Assembly (NCBI GenBank): GCA_934203205.1
Contig: CAKPYV010000033.1
Coordinates: 1-24,223, forward strand
DNA length: 24,223 bases
From: an uncultured Anaerovibrio sp.
GTDB lineage: Bacteria; Bacillota; Negativicutes; Selenomonadales; Selenomonadaceae
Reading direction: 5' to 3'
The position numbers were made by a program, and so were the translations under genes. Below the pieces are notes generated by a model. It did no database searches. It saw only the letters and a program-made list of their open reading frames with translations, and was not told the origin of the DNA. This document shows, one piece after another, positions 5,694 to 14,554 of the stretch; the first letter of the stretch is position 1, and each line of letters begins with the position of its first letter.

Positions 5694-6560
5694 TTATTTT
5701 CCCATAGCCAGGGCCTGCTGCCGCAGTCTGGCAATTCTTTCCTGTGTTGGTGGATGAGTGCTAAACAGATTTATAAAAGTCTGCTTGCTGCCAGCCAAAG
5801 GATTGATAATGCACATATGAGCCGTAGAAGTGGTACTATGTGCCAAGGTTGGACCATGCAGGGAATAATATTCTATCTTTTCCAAGGCATTAGCCAAGGC
5901 ATTAGGATCGCCACAGATTTGGCCGCCAGCCTTATCTGCATCATATTCTCTGGAACGGGATATAGCCATCTGAATCAAGGCCGCAGCAATAGGGGCAATA
6001 ACAATGGTCACAATCATGCCCAGGAAGCCGCCATTATCATCATCATCAGAACGACCTACACCAAAGATAGCCGCCCACTGAGCAATATTGGCAATAGTGG
6101 AAATAACACCAGCCATAGCAGCAGCCACACAGGAAATAAGAGTATCACGATGCTTTACATGAGAAAGCTCATGAGCCAGCACACCGCCGATTTCCTCATA
6201 ATCCAGGGTATTCATCAAACCAGTGGTAACAGCCACAGCTGCATGGGATGGATTACGTCCTGTTGCAAAAGCATTAGGGGCACCGCTGTTAACAATATAT
6301 ACCCTTGGCATAGGCAGCTCTGCATTGGCTGCCAGTCTTTCTACCAAGCCATACAGCTCCGGTGCACTATTTCTATCTACCTCTCTGGCATCATACATCT
6401 TGAGCACAATGCTGTCGCTGAACCAGTAGGTTACAAAATTGAAGCCCAAGGATATAATCAGCATCAGCATAGCTCCCCCGCGGCCTCCAAAAGCTCCGCC
6501 TACGGCTATCATAATACCCATAAGCAAAGCCATGAGAACAGTAGTCTTTAGCGTGTTCAT
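5694..6560 (-). CDS. htpX: membrane zinc metalloprotease HtpX (M48)
   Basis: HtpX degrades misfolded membrane proteins together with FtsH-type quality control. The zinc site is clear: HELSH at residues 130-134 and the third ligand Glu205 in SREYDADKAGG. Two N-terminal membrane segments (about 5-22 and 30-48) and two more around 140-200 match the family, as does the NAFATGRNPSHAAVAVT segment. The length, 288, is normal. AAGGAG lies ten nt before the ATG at 6560. It stands alone between the gyrB stop and the bidirectional terminator. Confidence 0.95.
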   Translation of the reverse strand: MNTLKTTVLMALLMGIMIAVGGAFGGRGGAMLMLIISLGFNFVTYWFSDSIVLKMYDAREVDRNSAPELYGLVERLAANAELPMPRVYIVNSGAPNAFATGRNPSHAAVAVTTGLMNTLDYEEIGGVLAHELSHVKHRDTLISCVAAAMAGVISTIANIAQWAAIFGVGRSDDDDNGGFLGMIVTIVIAPIAAALIQMAISRSREYDADKAGGQICGDPNALANALEKIEYYSLHGPTLAHSTTSTAHMCIINPLAGSKQTFINLFSTHPPTQERIARLRQQALAMGK

Positions 6561-6678
6561 AATATCATTTCTCCTTAAATTTCAACTTCTAACTACCCAT
6601 GTTTTAAATATACCATTGATTTCTGAAAAAAGTCTAAAAATCAAAGTTTTCTAAAACAAAGCAGCAATATGTTAAAAC

Positions 6679-8742
6679 TTAAATATCCAGATTGCGAACC
6701 AGCTTGGCATGCTCCTCAATAAACTGACGGCGTGGCTCTACCTTGTCACCCATAAGGATGGTAAAGAGCTCATCAGCAGCCTCAGCATCCTCCATGCTTA
6801 CCTGCAGCATAGTTCTGCCCTCTGGATTCATAGTGGTATCCCACAGCTGCTCTGGATTCATCTCACCAAGACCTTTGTAGCGCTGAATAGTAGCACCATC
6901 TCTGCCTACCTCATCCAGCTTGCTGCTTAGCTCATCATCGCTATAGGTGTACCAATGCTTCTTGCCTTTGCGAATCTGATAGAGAGGTGGCTGAGCAATA
7001 TAAACATGGCCATGCTCTACCAATGGCTTCATATAGCGATAGAAGAAGGTCAGAAGCAGGGTTCTAATATGAGCACCATCCACATCTGCATCTGTCATAA
7101 TAACAATCTTGTTGTAACGCAGCTTGGATAAATCAAATTCATCGCTGATACCGCTGCCGAAAGCAGTAATCATAGTACGGATTTCTGCGTTGGCATAGAT
7201 TCTATCCAGGCGAGCCTTTTCTACGTTGAGAATCTTGCCTCGGATTGGCAAAATAGCCTGGAAACGACGATCACGGCCCTGCTTAGCAGAACCACCTGCA
7301 GAATCACCCTCTACGATGAAAATCTCGCAATGCTCTGGATCCTTAACAGAGCAATCTGCCAGCTTACCTGGCAGGCTGCTTACCTCCAAGGCATTCTTAC
7401 GGCGAGTCAGCTCTCTAGCCTTGCGGGCAGCCTCTCTAGCTCTGGAAGCCATAACAGCCTTGTCCAGAATCTTCTTGGTAATGTCAGGATGCTCCTCAAA
7501 ATACTCATTAAGGCCCTCAGAAACAATGGAATCTACAATGCCTCGCACCTCAGAGTTACCCAGCTTGGTTTTGGTCTGTCCCTCAAACTGAGGCTCACGA
7601 ATCTTCAAGCTGATAACACAGGTCAAGCCCTCACGAATATCTTCACCACTGAGATTTCCCTGATTATTCTTGATAATATTATTCTTACGGGCATAATCGT
7701 TCCCGGCTCTGGTCAGGGCAATTTTAAAGCCTGCCAAATGAGTACCGCCCTCCTCAGTGTTAATATTATTAACAAAGCTATAAATATTTTCCTGATAGCT
7801 GTCATTGTACTGAAGGGCAATCTCCACCACAATATCATCTTTGGTGCCATTAAAATAAATAGGCTCTGGATTCAGAACTTCCTTCTTCTTGTTGAGATGC
7901 TGGACAAAGGAACGAATACCACCATCGTAATGGAAGGTTTCATTTTTGCCGCTGCGCTCATCATGAAGATGGATAGTAATCTCCTTGTTCAGGAAAGCCA
8001 GCTCCCGAAGACGATGCTTCAAGGTATCAAAGCTATATTCAGTAACAGTAAAAATTTCCTTATCAGGCAGGAAGTGTACACTAGTACCAGTTTCCTCTGT
8101 ATCGCCAATAATCTTCATAGGAGAAGTGGTTACGCCCCGCTTAAAGGAAATGGCATGAATCTTGCCATCACGCTTTACCTGTACATCCATATATTCACTA
8201 AGGGCATTTACAACAGAGACACCTACACCATGCAGACCACCGGAAACCTTGTAGCCATCGCCGCCAAATTTACCGCCGGCATGAAGCACAGTTAATACTA
8301 CCTCTACAGCTGGCTTGCCAGTTTCATGAATATCTACAGGAATACCACGGCCATTATCAGTAACGGTAATGCTGTTGTCCTGATGAATGGTAACATTAAC
8401 ATCAGTACAATAGCCTGCTAAAGCCTCATCAATGGAGTTGTCTACTACCTCATATACCAAATGGTGGAGGCCTCGCTCAGAGGTGCTGCCAATGTACATA
8501 CCAGGACGCTTGCGGACAGCCTCCAGTCCCTCCAGAACCTGAATCTGATCGGCACCGTATTCACCATCTACAGCAGACACCTCGTTGCCCACATCTTCCA
8601 GATTAATTTTTACGCCGGTAGTATCTGGCTCCTCCTTCAACTCCTGAATTTCATCAGGTGCCATATTGCCAAAATCCAAGGCTACCTGCTCCTTGTTTTC
8701 CTCTGGCTTTACATCTAAATTTTCTGTATTTTCCATGGACAT
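6679..8742 (-). CDS. gyrB: DNA gyrase subunit B
   Basis: ATPase subunit of the gyrase that introduces negative supercoils. Visible are the GHKL ATPase motifs (EVVDNSIDEALAG, VTDNGRGIPVDIH, GGLHGVGVSVVNALS), the transducer domain, the Toprim motifs EGDSAGGSAKQGRDRRFQAI and DADVDGAHIRTLL, and the C-terminal YKGLGEMNPEQLW. It is the Firmicutes length class without the 170-residue insert of proteobacterial GyrB. About 62 residues precede the conserved DQIQVLEGLEAVRKRPGMY, against roughly a dozen in Bacillus, giving an acidic N-terminal extension of about 50 residues. The ATG at 8742 has GGAGG upstream and lies three nt after the remB stop. gyrA does not follow; the next gene is htpX. Confidence 0.97.
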   Translation of the reverse strand: MSMENTENLDVKPEENKEQVALDFGNMAPDEIQELKEEPDTTGVKINLEDVGNEVSAVDGEYGADQIQVLEGLEAVRKRPGMYIGSTSERGLHHLVYEVVDNSIDEALAGYCTDVNVTIHQDNSITVTDNGRGIPVDIHETGKPAVEVVLTVLHAGGKFGGDGYKVSGGLHGVGVSVVNALSEYMDVQVKRDGKIHAISFKRGVTTSPMKIIGDTEETGTSVHFLPDKEIFTVTEYSFDTLKHRLRELAFLNKEITIHLHDERSGKNETFHYDGGIRSFVQHLNKKKEVLNPEPIYFNGTKDDIVVEIALQYNDSYQENIYSFVNNINTEEGGTHLAGFKIALTRAGNDYARKNNIIKNNQGNLSGEDIREGLTCVISLKIREPQFEGQTKTKLGNSEVRGIVDSIVSEGLNEYFEEHPDITKKILDKAVMASRAREAARKARELTRRKNALEVSSLPGKLADCSVKDPEHCEIFIVEGDSAGGSAKQGRDRRFQAILPIRGKILNVEKARLDRIYANAEIRTMITAFGSGISDEFDLSKLRYNKIVIMTDADVDGAHIRTLLLTFFYRYMKPLVEHGHVYIAQPPLYQIRKGKKHWYTYSDDELSSKLDEVGRDGATIQRYKGLGEMNPEQLWDTTMNPEGRTMLQVSMEDAEAADELFTILMGDKVEPRRQFIEEHAKLVRNLDI

Positions 8743-8745
8743 ATT

Positions 8746-9027
8746 CTAGCTTTCCTCCACACTATAAAATTCATATATTCCCTTACCCATACGATCTGTA
8801 CGTTTTTTCAAAGTTAAAGGGGCAATGGCCGAAATATAGGCCTTATCTGTAGTAATTACCAAGGCTCTGGGACTGCTTTCTGCTGCCAGATTTACCAATC
8901 TTTTTTCCTGAGCCAGCTTTTCCAGAAGTACTTTATTTTCTCCCTGAGCAAAATAGCTATAGTCAACAATTCCCACAAGGGTATTGCTGTCTATGGACAT
9001 ATTTCCGCCAATAAATACAGGTATCAC
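8746..9027 (-). CDS. remB: RemB-like regulator (DUF370)
   Basis: Small protein of the YaaB/RemB family, DNA-binding or matrix-gene regulators found between recF and gyrB in Firmicutes. Family features are the N-terminal F-I-G-G, the segment GIVDYS, and the central LVITTDKAYISAIAPLTLKKR, which aligns with the VVT...YYSPLSSSTLKKR region of Bacillus RemB. The 93-residue length fits. It starts with GTG at 9027, sharing GTGA with the stop of the upstream DUF721 gene, so translation is likely coupled. The identification rests on one conserved segment plus gene position. Confidence 0.75.
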   Translation of the reverse strand: MIPVFIGGNMSIDSNTLVGIVDYSYFAQGENKVLLEKLAQEKRLVNLAAESSPRALVITTDKAYISAIAPLTLKKRTDRMGKGIYEFYSVEES

Positions 9028-9953
9028 TTTTCCTTCTCCTTTGGCTGCTTATCCTTCTTACCTGTCATACCTGGCACATAGCGCAAATCATAGCGCAGGG
9101 CATACAAGGTCTTTTGGATAACCTGCTCATTTAGCTGTTCCGGGGGAATGGAGCGATAAAGCATGACCAAGGTAATAGCATCCACACTGGTAGTATCACC
9201 ATAGCTTACTCTGGCTGCCAACCGCTGAATAAGATTGCTGCGGGTAGCCTTAAATTCCTGCTCCGTACAGTTTTCTTCCCGAATAATATCACCATATTTG
9301 CACCAGGGCATATCATAAAGCAGCTTCTGCAACCGAAGTTCTCTGGCCTGGCGCAGCTTTCGCTGACAGCTTTGACAATATTTTTCTCCCGGCGGACACT
9401 GAGATTGGCAATTTTCCTGCTGGCACAGCTGCCAGCCGATTTGCTGGCGATATTTTCTCAAACGAAGGAAGTTCTGCCCCAGCTTTTCAAAGCTGGCAGC
9501 TAGATCCTTGTTTGCTGCATGACTGCAATCTCTGTGCAGCTCCGCCAGCTCCTGCTGAGATAGCCTGATTTTTTGCAGCTCCCTACCCACATCCGGCTTT
9601 TTAGACTCTACATGAGCAACAGCCTGAACCTGTGGTGGCTGTAAATTGGTAAAAACCAACTCCTGCACCAGCTTCTCACCAGCATATTTATTTATTTTGG
9701 CCTTAAGCTGGTACTCCATATATTTCAACTGCTCCGCCCAGGCAGGATGAGTAGTACGAATAAACAGCCTCTTAAATTCCAGCTTTACTGGCTTGGCATG
9801 GGCAGCAATATCCCTGCCTACAATCTCCTGCCAATTATAAATAACCATGCGCTGCTTAAATTCATTGCCCAACTTCATGCTTTTCAGCATTTCAGGAAAG
9901 ATATTTCCTACCCGTTCCAACAGGCCATTGCTGCGGGAATTGGATTCAGCCAT
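9024..9953 (-). CDS. DciA-like DUF721 protein with a cysteine cluster
   Basis: Residues 1-105 match the DUF721/DciA domain (FPEMLKSMKLGNEFKQRMVI, then YNWQEIVGRDIAAHAKPVKL, and the TTHPAWAEQLKYM segment). DciA proteins help load the replicative DnaB helicase in bacteria that lack DnaC/DnaI, and the position next to recF and the origin fits this. At 309 residues it is two to three times the usual length. A middle basic and helical part is followed by a cysteine cluster (Cys177, 182, 186, 193, 196) that looks like a zinc ribbon, then a helical C-terminal domain of unknown role (230-300). AAGGTG precedes the ATG at 9953; the recF stop is four nt upstream. Function in helicase loading is inference. 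Confidence 0.75.
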   Translation of the reverse strand: MAESNSRSNGLLERVGNIFPEMLKSMKLGNEFKQRMVIYNWQEIVGRDIAAHAKPVKLEFKRLFIRTTHPAWAEQLKYMEYQLKAKINKYAGEKLVQELVFTNLQPPQVQAVAHVESKKPDVGRELQKIRLSQQELAELHRDCSHAANKDLAASFEKLGQNFLRLRKYRQQIGWQLCQQENCQSQCPPGEKYCQSCQRKLRQARELRLQKLLYDMPWCKYGDIIREENCTEQEFKATRSNLIQRLAARVSYGDTTSVDAITLVMLYRSIPPEQLNEQVIQKTLYALRYDLRYVPGMTGKKDKQPKEKEK

Positions 9954-9957
9954 TCTA

Positions 9958-11073
9958 TCACACCTTATTTACTACCTTGACCTGGCCTGCCTCCACCTGA
10001 AAATAGGTTTTGAGAGGGGCCTGCTGAAAATATGCTTCGTCTGTAGCCGTTATCAAAGTCTGAATTCCTTCCCGCTCAATAAAGTTCAAAAGCTGCTGCC
10101 GCCTGCCAGCATCCAGCTCGCTCATTACATCATCCAGCAGAAGAACCGGATACTCTCCCGTTTCGGAACGAATAAACTCCAGCTCTGAAAGCTTCATGGA
10201 TAATACAGCAGTACGCTGTTGTCCCTGAGAGCCAAAGCTTTTCAGATTTATGCCATTAACGGAAACAATAATATCATCTCTATGGGGACCTACACAGGTA
10301 ACTCCCCGATAAATTTCTTCGTTATTTAAACCATGTAGCATTTCATTATACCATATTTCCATATTTTCCGCTACCTGGCCATTTTCCATGCCTTTAATCT
10401 GATAGCTAAGGCTGAGATTTTCCTCATTGCCAGAAATCCGCCGCTGCATCAAATTAGCCAGCATATTGAATTTTTGCACTGCCTCCAACCGTTTAGCGGT
10501 TATTTTGGCAGCACTGGCTGCCAGCTGGGGATTCCAAAATTCCAGCATACCAGCCTTGCTTTTTCCCTCACGAATTTCCTTTAAAAGAGAATTGCGCTGC
10601 TGCAGCAATCTGTTATAGGTAATAAGCTCCCGATAATAGGCAGGACTAGCCTGAGAAATCTCCATATCCAGGAATTTACGTCGCCCAGCGGGAGCTCCCT
10701 TTATTAAAAGTAAATCATCTGGGGCAAAAAGCACCACATTAAAGGCTCCTATAAGCTCCCGCAAAGGAATTTTCTGGCCATTATAAACAATAGTCCGGCG
10801 CTTGTCACGACGAAAGGCAAAATCCAGCTGATTTGCTACCTCCAGCCGACTGAATCCAAGGGAAATACTGCCACCGTCAGCATTCCACTTAATCAGCTCC
10901 CCATCACTATTGCCACGAAAGGAACTGCCGCAGGCTGCATAGTAGACAGCCTCCAGAATATTAGTCTTGCCCTGGGCGTTACAACCTATAAAGATGTTAA
11001 GAGCTGGCTGAAAAGCCAGCTCCAGTTCCTGATAGTTTCGATAGTTTACCAGCTTCAGGCTGTTCACCCTCAT
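9958..11073 (-). CDS. recF: DNA replication and repair protein RecF
   Basis: SMC-like ABC ATPase that works with RecO and RecR to load RecA at single-strand gaps. The Walker A loop GCNAQGKTN (30-38), the ABC signature region SQGQQRTAVLSMKLSE and the Walker B / D-loop LLLDDVMSELD are intact, and the N-terminal LVNYRNY is typical. The 371-residue length is normal. It begins three nt after the yaaA stop, with GAGG in the end of yaaA as its ribosome site. It is part of the dnaN-yaaA-recF-dciA-remB-gyrB transcript. Confidence 0.97.
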   Translation of the reverse strand: MRVNSLKLVNYRNYQELELAFQPALNIFIGCNAQGKTNILEAVYYAACGSSFRGNSDGELIKWNADGGSISLGFSRLEVANQLDFAFRRDKRRTIVYNGQKIPLRELIGAFNVVLFAPDDLLLIKGAPAGRRKFLDMEISQASPAYYRELITYNRLLQQRNSLLKEIREGKSKAGMLEFWNPQLAASAAKITAKRLEAVQKFNMLANLMQRRISGNEENLSLSYQIKGMENGQVAENMEIWYNEMLHGLNNEEIYRGVTCVGPHRDDIIVSVNGINLKSFGSQGQQRTAVLSMKLSELEFIRSETGEYPVLLLDDVMSELDAGRRQQLLNFIEREGIQTLITATDEAYFQQAPLKTYFQVEAGQVKVVNKV

Positions 11074-11076
11074 AAT

Positions 11077-11304
11077 TTATGCCTCGCTCTGCTCTACAGC
11101 TACCTGCCAGGAGCCTATACCCTCTATTTCCACAATATCCCCCTCATGGAGACGGCGGCGGCGAGCTGTTTCAATATTGCCATTTACCTTGATGATTTCG
11201 TCTTCCAGCATCAGCTTCACCTGACCGCCGGATTCCACAATACCTGCCCATTTTAACAGCTGATCCAGCTGAATATTTTCTGTATGAATTGTAATCTTTT
11301 CCAT
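11077..11304 (-). CDS. yaaA: S4-domain RNA-binding protein YaaA
   Basis: Seventy-five residues forming a single S4 RNA-binding domain (IQLDQLLKWAGIVESGGQVK, then VNGNIETARRRRLHEGDIVEI). The position between dnaN and recF is diagnostic of the Bacillus YaaA/RlbA family, linked to ribosome assembly. AAGGAG lies seven nt before the ATG. It is closely spaced with recF and 18 nt after dnaN. Confidence 0.93.
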   Translation of the reverse strand: MEKITIHTENIQLDQLLKWAGIVESGGQVKLMLEDEIIKVNGNIETARRRRLHEGDIVEIEGIGSWQVAVEQSEA

Positions 11305-11322
11305 AAACTTTCTCCTTAGCCT

Positions 11323-12429
11323 TTAGCTTCTTACAGGGGTAACAATATAAGTGAAATATGGATCGCTGGCGGTTCTAATAGCTGCGGAGCTAAGAGGACC
11401 ATTCACGGACAGGGTAAATTCCTGCTCCTTAATAAGCTTCAAGGCATCATTTAGATAATCTGCATTAAAGGCAATTCTAATGTCCTCACCATCAATTACA
11501 GCTGTACCATATTCCTCGCCATTACCAATTTCTGGATTCATAGAGGAAATCTTTACCATGCCATTGGAAAATTCCAAGGTAACTACATTGTAGTCATTGG
11601 TACGGGAAATAAGAGCTACGCGGTCAATAATACCTCTGATTTCCTCAGTCTGCATGGTGATATTGGTCTTGAAATCCAAAGGCACTGCTCTGGCATAATC
11701 AGGATATTTGCCATCAATGAGACGAGAAGATATATACACATTATCTACTTCAAAGGAAATCTGGGTATTGCTGCAGCTAATATTGACAGTTCTTGGCATA
11801 TCAGACTGCAATACTTTGGAAAGCTCATTTAACAGCTTGCCAGGAATAATCATTCTCTGATTGCCGTGGAAATCCTCCAATCTGTCAGATTTGATAGCCA
11901 TACGATGGGTATTGGTAGCTACCATAGTTACCTTTTCATCCTGCAAATCCATGAGACAGCCAGTAAATACAGGACGTGCTTCATCAGCAGAGCAAGCAAA
12001 ACTGGTATAAACAATCAAATCCCGCAGGGTAATATCAGAAATCTGAAAATTATGCTGTCCTTCAAATTTAGCTATGGTAGGATAATCCTCTGCCTCCATA
12101 CTAAGAATAGAGAAACGGGAACGATTGGATTTGATGTAAATCATCTTTTCCTCAGCGCTGTACTCAATGTCAATATCCTCACCAGGCAGACGACGAATAA
12201 TCTCCTGAGCATAGCGTCCTGCAAGAACTGCACTTCCTGCAATATCTACCTCAGCTGGGATATTGCAAATAATGCCCAATTGATAATCTGTAGCTTGAAG
12301 AACAATCTGATTGTTTTCTGCCTTAATGTGGATACCAGAAAGGATTGGGGTTTGAGGCTTTGGAGATACGGCCTTCATTACAATGGATAAAGCCTGGACT
12401 ATATCGGTTTTTTTGCACTTAAATTTCAT
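11323..12429 (-). CDS. dnaN: DNA polymerase III beta subunit (sliding clamp)
   Basis: The clamp tethers polymerase III to DNA. All three clamp domains are present over 368 residues, from MKFKCKKTDIVQALSIVMKA through TDYQLGI, VATNTHRMAIKS and MNPEIGNGEE to the C-terminal YIVTPVRS, where the VTP/PVR segment forms the partner-binding pocket. The start at 12429 is preferred because AAAGGA lies ten nt upstream; an in-frame GTG at 12438 sits only two nt behind it. Upstream is the origin unwinding region. Confidence 0.97.
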   Translation of the reverse strand: MKFKCKKTDIVQALSIVMKAVSPKPQTPILSGIHIKAENNQIVLQATDYQLGIICNIPAEVDIAGSAVLAGRYAQEIIRRLPGEDIDIEYSAEEKMIYIKSNRSRFSILSMEAEDYPTIAKFEGQHNFQISDITLRDLIVYTSFACSADEARPVFTGCLMDLQDEKVTMVATNTHRMAIKSDRLEDFHGNQRMIIPGKLLNELSKVLQSDMPRTVNISCSNTQISFEVDNVYISSRLIDGKYPDYARAVPLDFKTNITMQTEEIRGIIDRVALISRTNDYNVVTLEFSNGMVKISSMNPEIGNGEEYGTAVIDGEDIRIAFNADYLNDALKLIKEQEFTLSVNGPLSSAAIRTASDPYFTYIVTPVRS

Positions 12430-12448
12430 GATATGCACATCCTTTAGT

Positions 12449-12517
12449 TATTATTACTCGTTTATTTTTTTAAAGTTTTAGTAGCCGTATTAGTAGGGGC
12501 TGTGGAAAAGTGGATAA
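12449..12517. other. oriC unwinding module: A/T-rich stretch, DnaA-trios, G/C cluster, two DnaA boxes
   Basis: Reading the plus strand, an A/T-rich stretch (12449-12478) is followed by six triplets in register, TAG TAG CCG TAT TAG TAG (12479-12496), then GGGC (12497-12500) and the DnaA boxes TGTGGAAAA (12501-12509) and AGTGGATAA (12509-12517), both on the minus strand. This is the order of the basal unwinding system known from Bacillus subtilis, where DnaA spreads from boxes onto trios to melt DNA. Its position beside dnaN is also the same. Confidence 0.75.
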
Positions 12518-12673
12518 GCTATGCTAAAGCTGATAGTTATCACAAGGTTCTTGTGTATAAGCTGTTAATGAATTTTATTAAAAGAGGGAAGGTTATCCAC
12601 ATTATGCACAGGATAATCCTTCCCTTAATTTTATACACAATCCGTATACAGGAAAAATCACCTGTTATCCACA
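12501..12673. other. oriC DnaA-box cluster between dnaA and dnaN
   Basis: Matches to TTATNCACA: 12593-12601 (C), 12602-12610 (G, directly abutting), 12631-12639 (A) and 12665-12673 (C) on the plus strand, and 12552-12560 (A) on the minus strand, plus the two imperfect boxes at 12501-12517. The spacer of 265 nt between dnaN and dnaA holds no gene. Confidence 0.92.
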
Positions 12674-12694
12674 TGGTTGTGTAGATAGTGAGAC

Positions 12695-14140
12695 TTACAT
12701 CTTTTCGATGCTCTTAATAAGCTCCTGAACGGTTTTATCTAATTGAATATTGGAGGTTCTGTCCTTGGCTATTTTTTTATAGGCATGGAGGACAGTGGTA
12801 TGATCCCGGCCTCCAAAGAATTCGCCAATCTGAGGCAGGGAAGTATCTGTCAGCTCTCGGCAGAGATACATGGCAATCTGTCGTGGCAGGGCCAGACTCT
12901 TATTGCGCTTACCGGAATTCAAATCTTCAATGCTAATCTTGAAGTGGGTAACAACTACTTCTCTGATTATTTCCAAGGTGATTTCCTTTGTAGTATTATC
13001 AGGGAAAATATTTTTCAGAGATTCTGCCACCAGTTCAGTGGTAATCCTGCTGCCGTTTAAGGAAGCATAAGCAACCACTCTGGTCAAGGCTCCCTCCAGC
13101 TCTCGAATATTGTTATCAATGCGGCCAGCAATATAAATCAAAGCCTCCTGAGGCACATCCAGATGCTCCAGCATAGCCTTTTTCTTTAGAATAGCAATAC
13201 GAGTTTCCAGATCTGGTGCCTGAATATCTGCCAAAAGTCCGCTGGCGAAACGGGATTTGAGACGCTCCTCCAAGGTTTGAATTTCGTGAGGAGGACGATC
13301 TGAGGACAGGACAATGGCCTTGTTGGACTGATACAGGGCATTGAAGGTGTGGAAGAATTCTTCCTGAGTCTGAATTTTCTTGGTTAGGAACTGTACATCG
13401 TCTACCATAAGCAAATCAATGTGGCGATATTTCTGACGGAAAGCCTCAGTGGAGTTATCACGAATGGCATTAATCAGCTCATTGGTGAATTTTTCACAGG
13501 TAATATAGAGAACTCTTTTGGTAGGATCGTTTTTGAGAACCTCATGGCCAATGGCATGCATCAAATGGGTTTTACCCAAGCCAACGCCACCATACATAAA
13601 AAGAGGATTGTAGGTTTTGCCTGGTTCTTTGGCTACAGCCAAAGCTGCAGCATGGGCAATACGGTTAAAATTACCAGTAACAAAATTATCAAAAACATAT
13701 TTGGGATTCAGGGATGATGCATCTCCAGGAGCCACCTTGGAAAAGGTTTCTGAGCGGCCAGTAAATTCTGGCTGTGGAGCATCAAAATCCAAATGTCCCT
13801 GGGGACTGTCCTCATGTACCTCGTCATGGTGGACATGAGTTGGGGGAGGAGGTGTCTCCACTGGATGATATTCAATCTGAATGTTGATATCTCCCTCTAG
13901 ATTCTGCATAAAATCCAGCTTATGGCAGGCTTCACGGCAGGCATCAAGAGTAAAATCCTTGTATTTATCCTCAAAAAATTTGACAATCACCGAATTGTCC
14001 GTGCTAAGAGTCAAAGTATTATTTTCAAAGGACACAGGCGTCAGGGGCTTTAGCCATCTATCAATTGCTCCGGGAGCAAGATTGATGGCTACCTCCACCA
14101 AAGCAGCCTGCCAAAATTCTTCCAGCTGTTTTTCTACCAT
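12695..14140 (-). CDS. dnaA: chromosomal replication initiator protein DnaA
   Basis: Binds DnaA boxes and opens the origin in the ATP form. The 481 residues show domain I (1-90), a proline- and histidine-rich linker (about 92-145, with PPPP and HVHHDEVHED), and an AAA+ domain with Walker A GGVGLGKT (184-191), Walker B LLMVDDVQF and the arginine-finger segment LKSRFASGL. A C-terminal helix-turn-helix carries the signature GGRDHTTVLHAYKK. The ATG at 14140 has GAGG about ten nt upstream. DnaA boxes flank both ends of the gene, so it is likely autoregulated. Confidence 0.98.
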   Translation of the reverse strand: MVEKQLEEFWQAALVEVAINLAPGAIDRWLKPLTPVSFENNTLTLSTDNSVIVKFFEDKYKDFTLDACREACHKLDFMQNLEGDINIQIEYHPVETPPPPTHVHHDEVHEDSPQGHLDFDAPQPEFTGRSETFSKVAPGDASSLNPKYVFDNFVTGNFNRIAHAAALAVAKEPGKTYNPLFMYGGVGLGKTHLMHAIGHEVLKNDPTKRVLYITCEKFTNELINAIRDNSTEAFRQKYRHIDLLMVDDVQFLTKKIQTQEEFFHTFNALYQSNKAIVLSSDRPPHEIQTLEERLKSRFASGLLADIQAPDLETRIAILKKKAMLEHLDVPQEALIYIAGRIDNNIRELEGALTRVVAYASLNGSRITTELVAESLKNIFPDNTTKEITLEIIREVVVTHFKISIEDLNSGKRNKSLALPRQIAMYLCRELTDTSLPQIGEFFGGRDHTTVLHAYKKIAKDRTSNIQLDKTVQELIKSIEKM

Positions 14141-14165
14141 AAGTTAACGACCTCACAAAAAAAAT

Positions 14166-14421
14166 TTATCCACTGATAAATAAATTTATCCACAACTGTG
14201 AATAAATTTGTGGATAAATAGGAAAAAGAAGAAAGTAGCCAGTAAAAATTGCACCTTTCTTTCATTATTATATTTGTCATGAATGATATTCACAGGTTGT
14301 GAATAAGTCTCATAAAAGACCTATAATATTCTATCAAAAACGGGAGGAGTTATCAACAGAAAAATGTGCAAAAATAAGGAAGCTGTAAAATTTATCCTAC
14401 GGTATTTAAGATTTATCCACA
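14166..14421. other. oriC DnaA-box cluster between dnaA and rpmH
   Basis: Exact TTATNCACA boxes: 14186-14194 and 14413-14421 on plus; 14197-14205, 14209-14217 and 14298-14306 on minus. One-mismatch boxes: 14166-14174, 14286-14294, 14350-14358. This is the second lobe of a bipartite origin. The 414-nt interval 14141-14554 holds these boxes, the dnaA promoter region and the rpmH promoter, but no other gene. Confidence 0.92.
14267..14295 (-). promoter_or_regulatory. possible dnaA promoter
   Basis: On the minus strand a perfect TATAAT (14267-14272) lies about 130 nt before dnaA; the -35 at 14290-14295 (CTGTGA) is poor. It is overlapped by DnaA boxes at 14286-14306, which would fit autorepression. 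Tentative. Confidence 0.35.
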
Positions 14422-14439
14422 ATGGTAAGGGAAAAATCC

Positions 14440-14468
14440 TTGACACAGGGGGTGGCTTAGTCTATAAT
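14440..14468 (+). promoter_or_regulatory. consensus promoter of rpmH
   Basis: TTGACA (14440-14445), 17 nt, TATAAT (14463-14468): a perfect vegetative promoter, giving a leader of about 80 nt before rpmH. A DnaA box (14413-14421) sits about 20 nt upstream of the -35. Confidence 0.92.
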
Positions 14469-14554
14469 TTTTGGTAGTTTGAATTCAATGTACAATGTTT
14501 GAATTGGGTTTGACCGGGTGATTTGCCCGTAAATATATAAGGAGGTGCACTACT

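Noticed and set aside
7330..8295. 321-codon frame opposite gyrB
   Set aside because: It lies wholly antisense to highly conserved gyrB codons and resembles no protein. Long antisense frames opposite pfkA, the AICAR transformylase, htpX and the Ppx/GppA gene were dismissed for the same reason.
12540..12560. TTATCACAA at 12538-12546 as another DnaA box
   Set aside because: It lacks one base of the nine-base consensus spacing; only boxes with at most one mismatch were counted.
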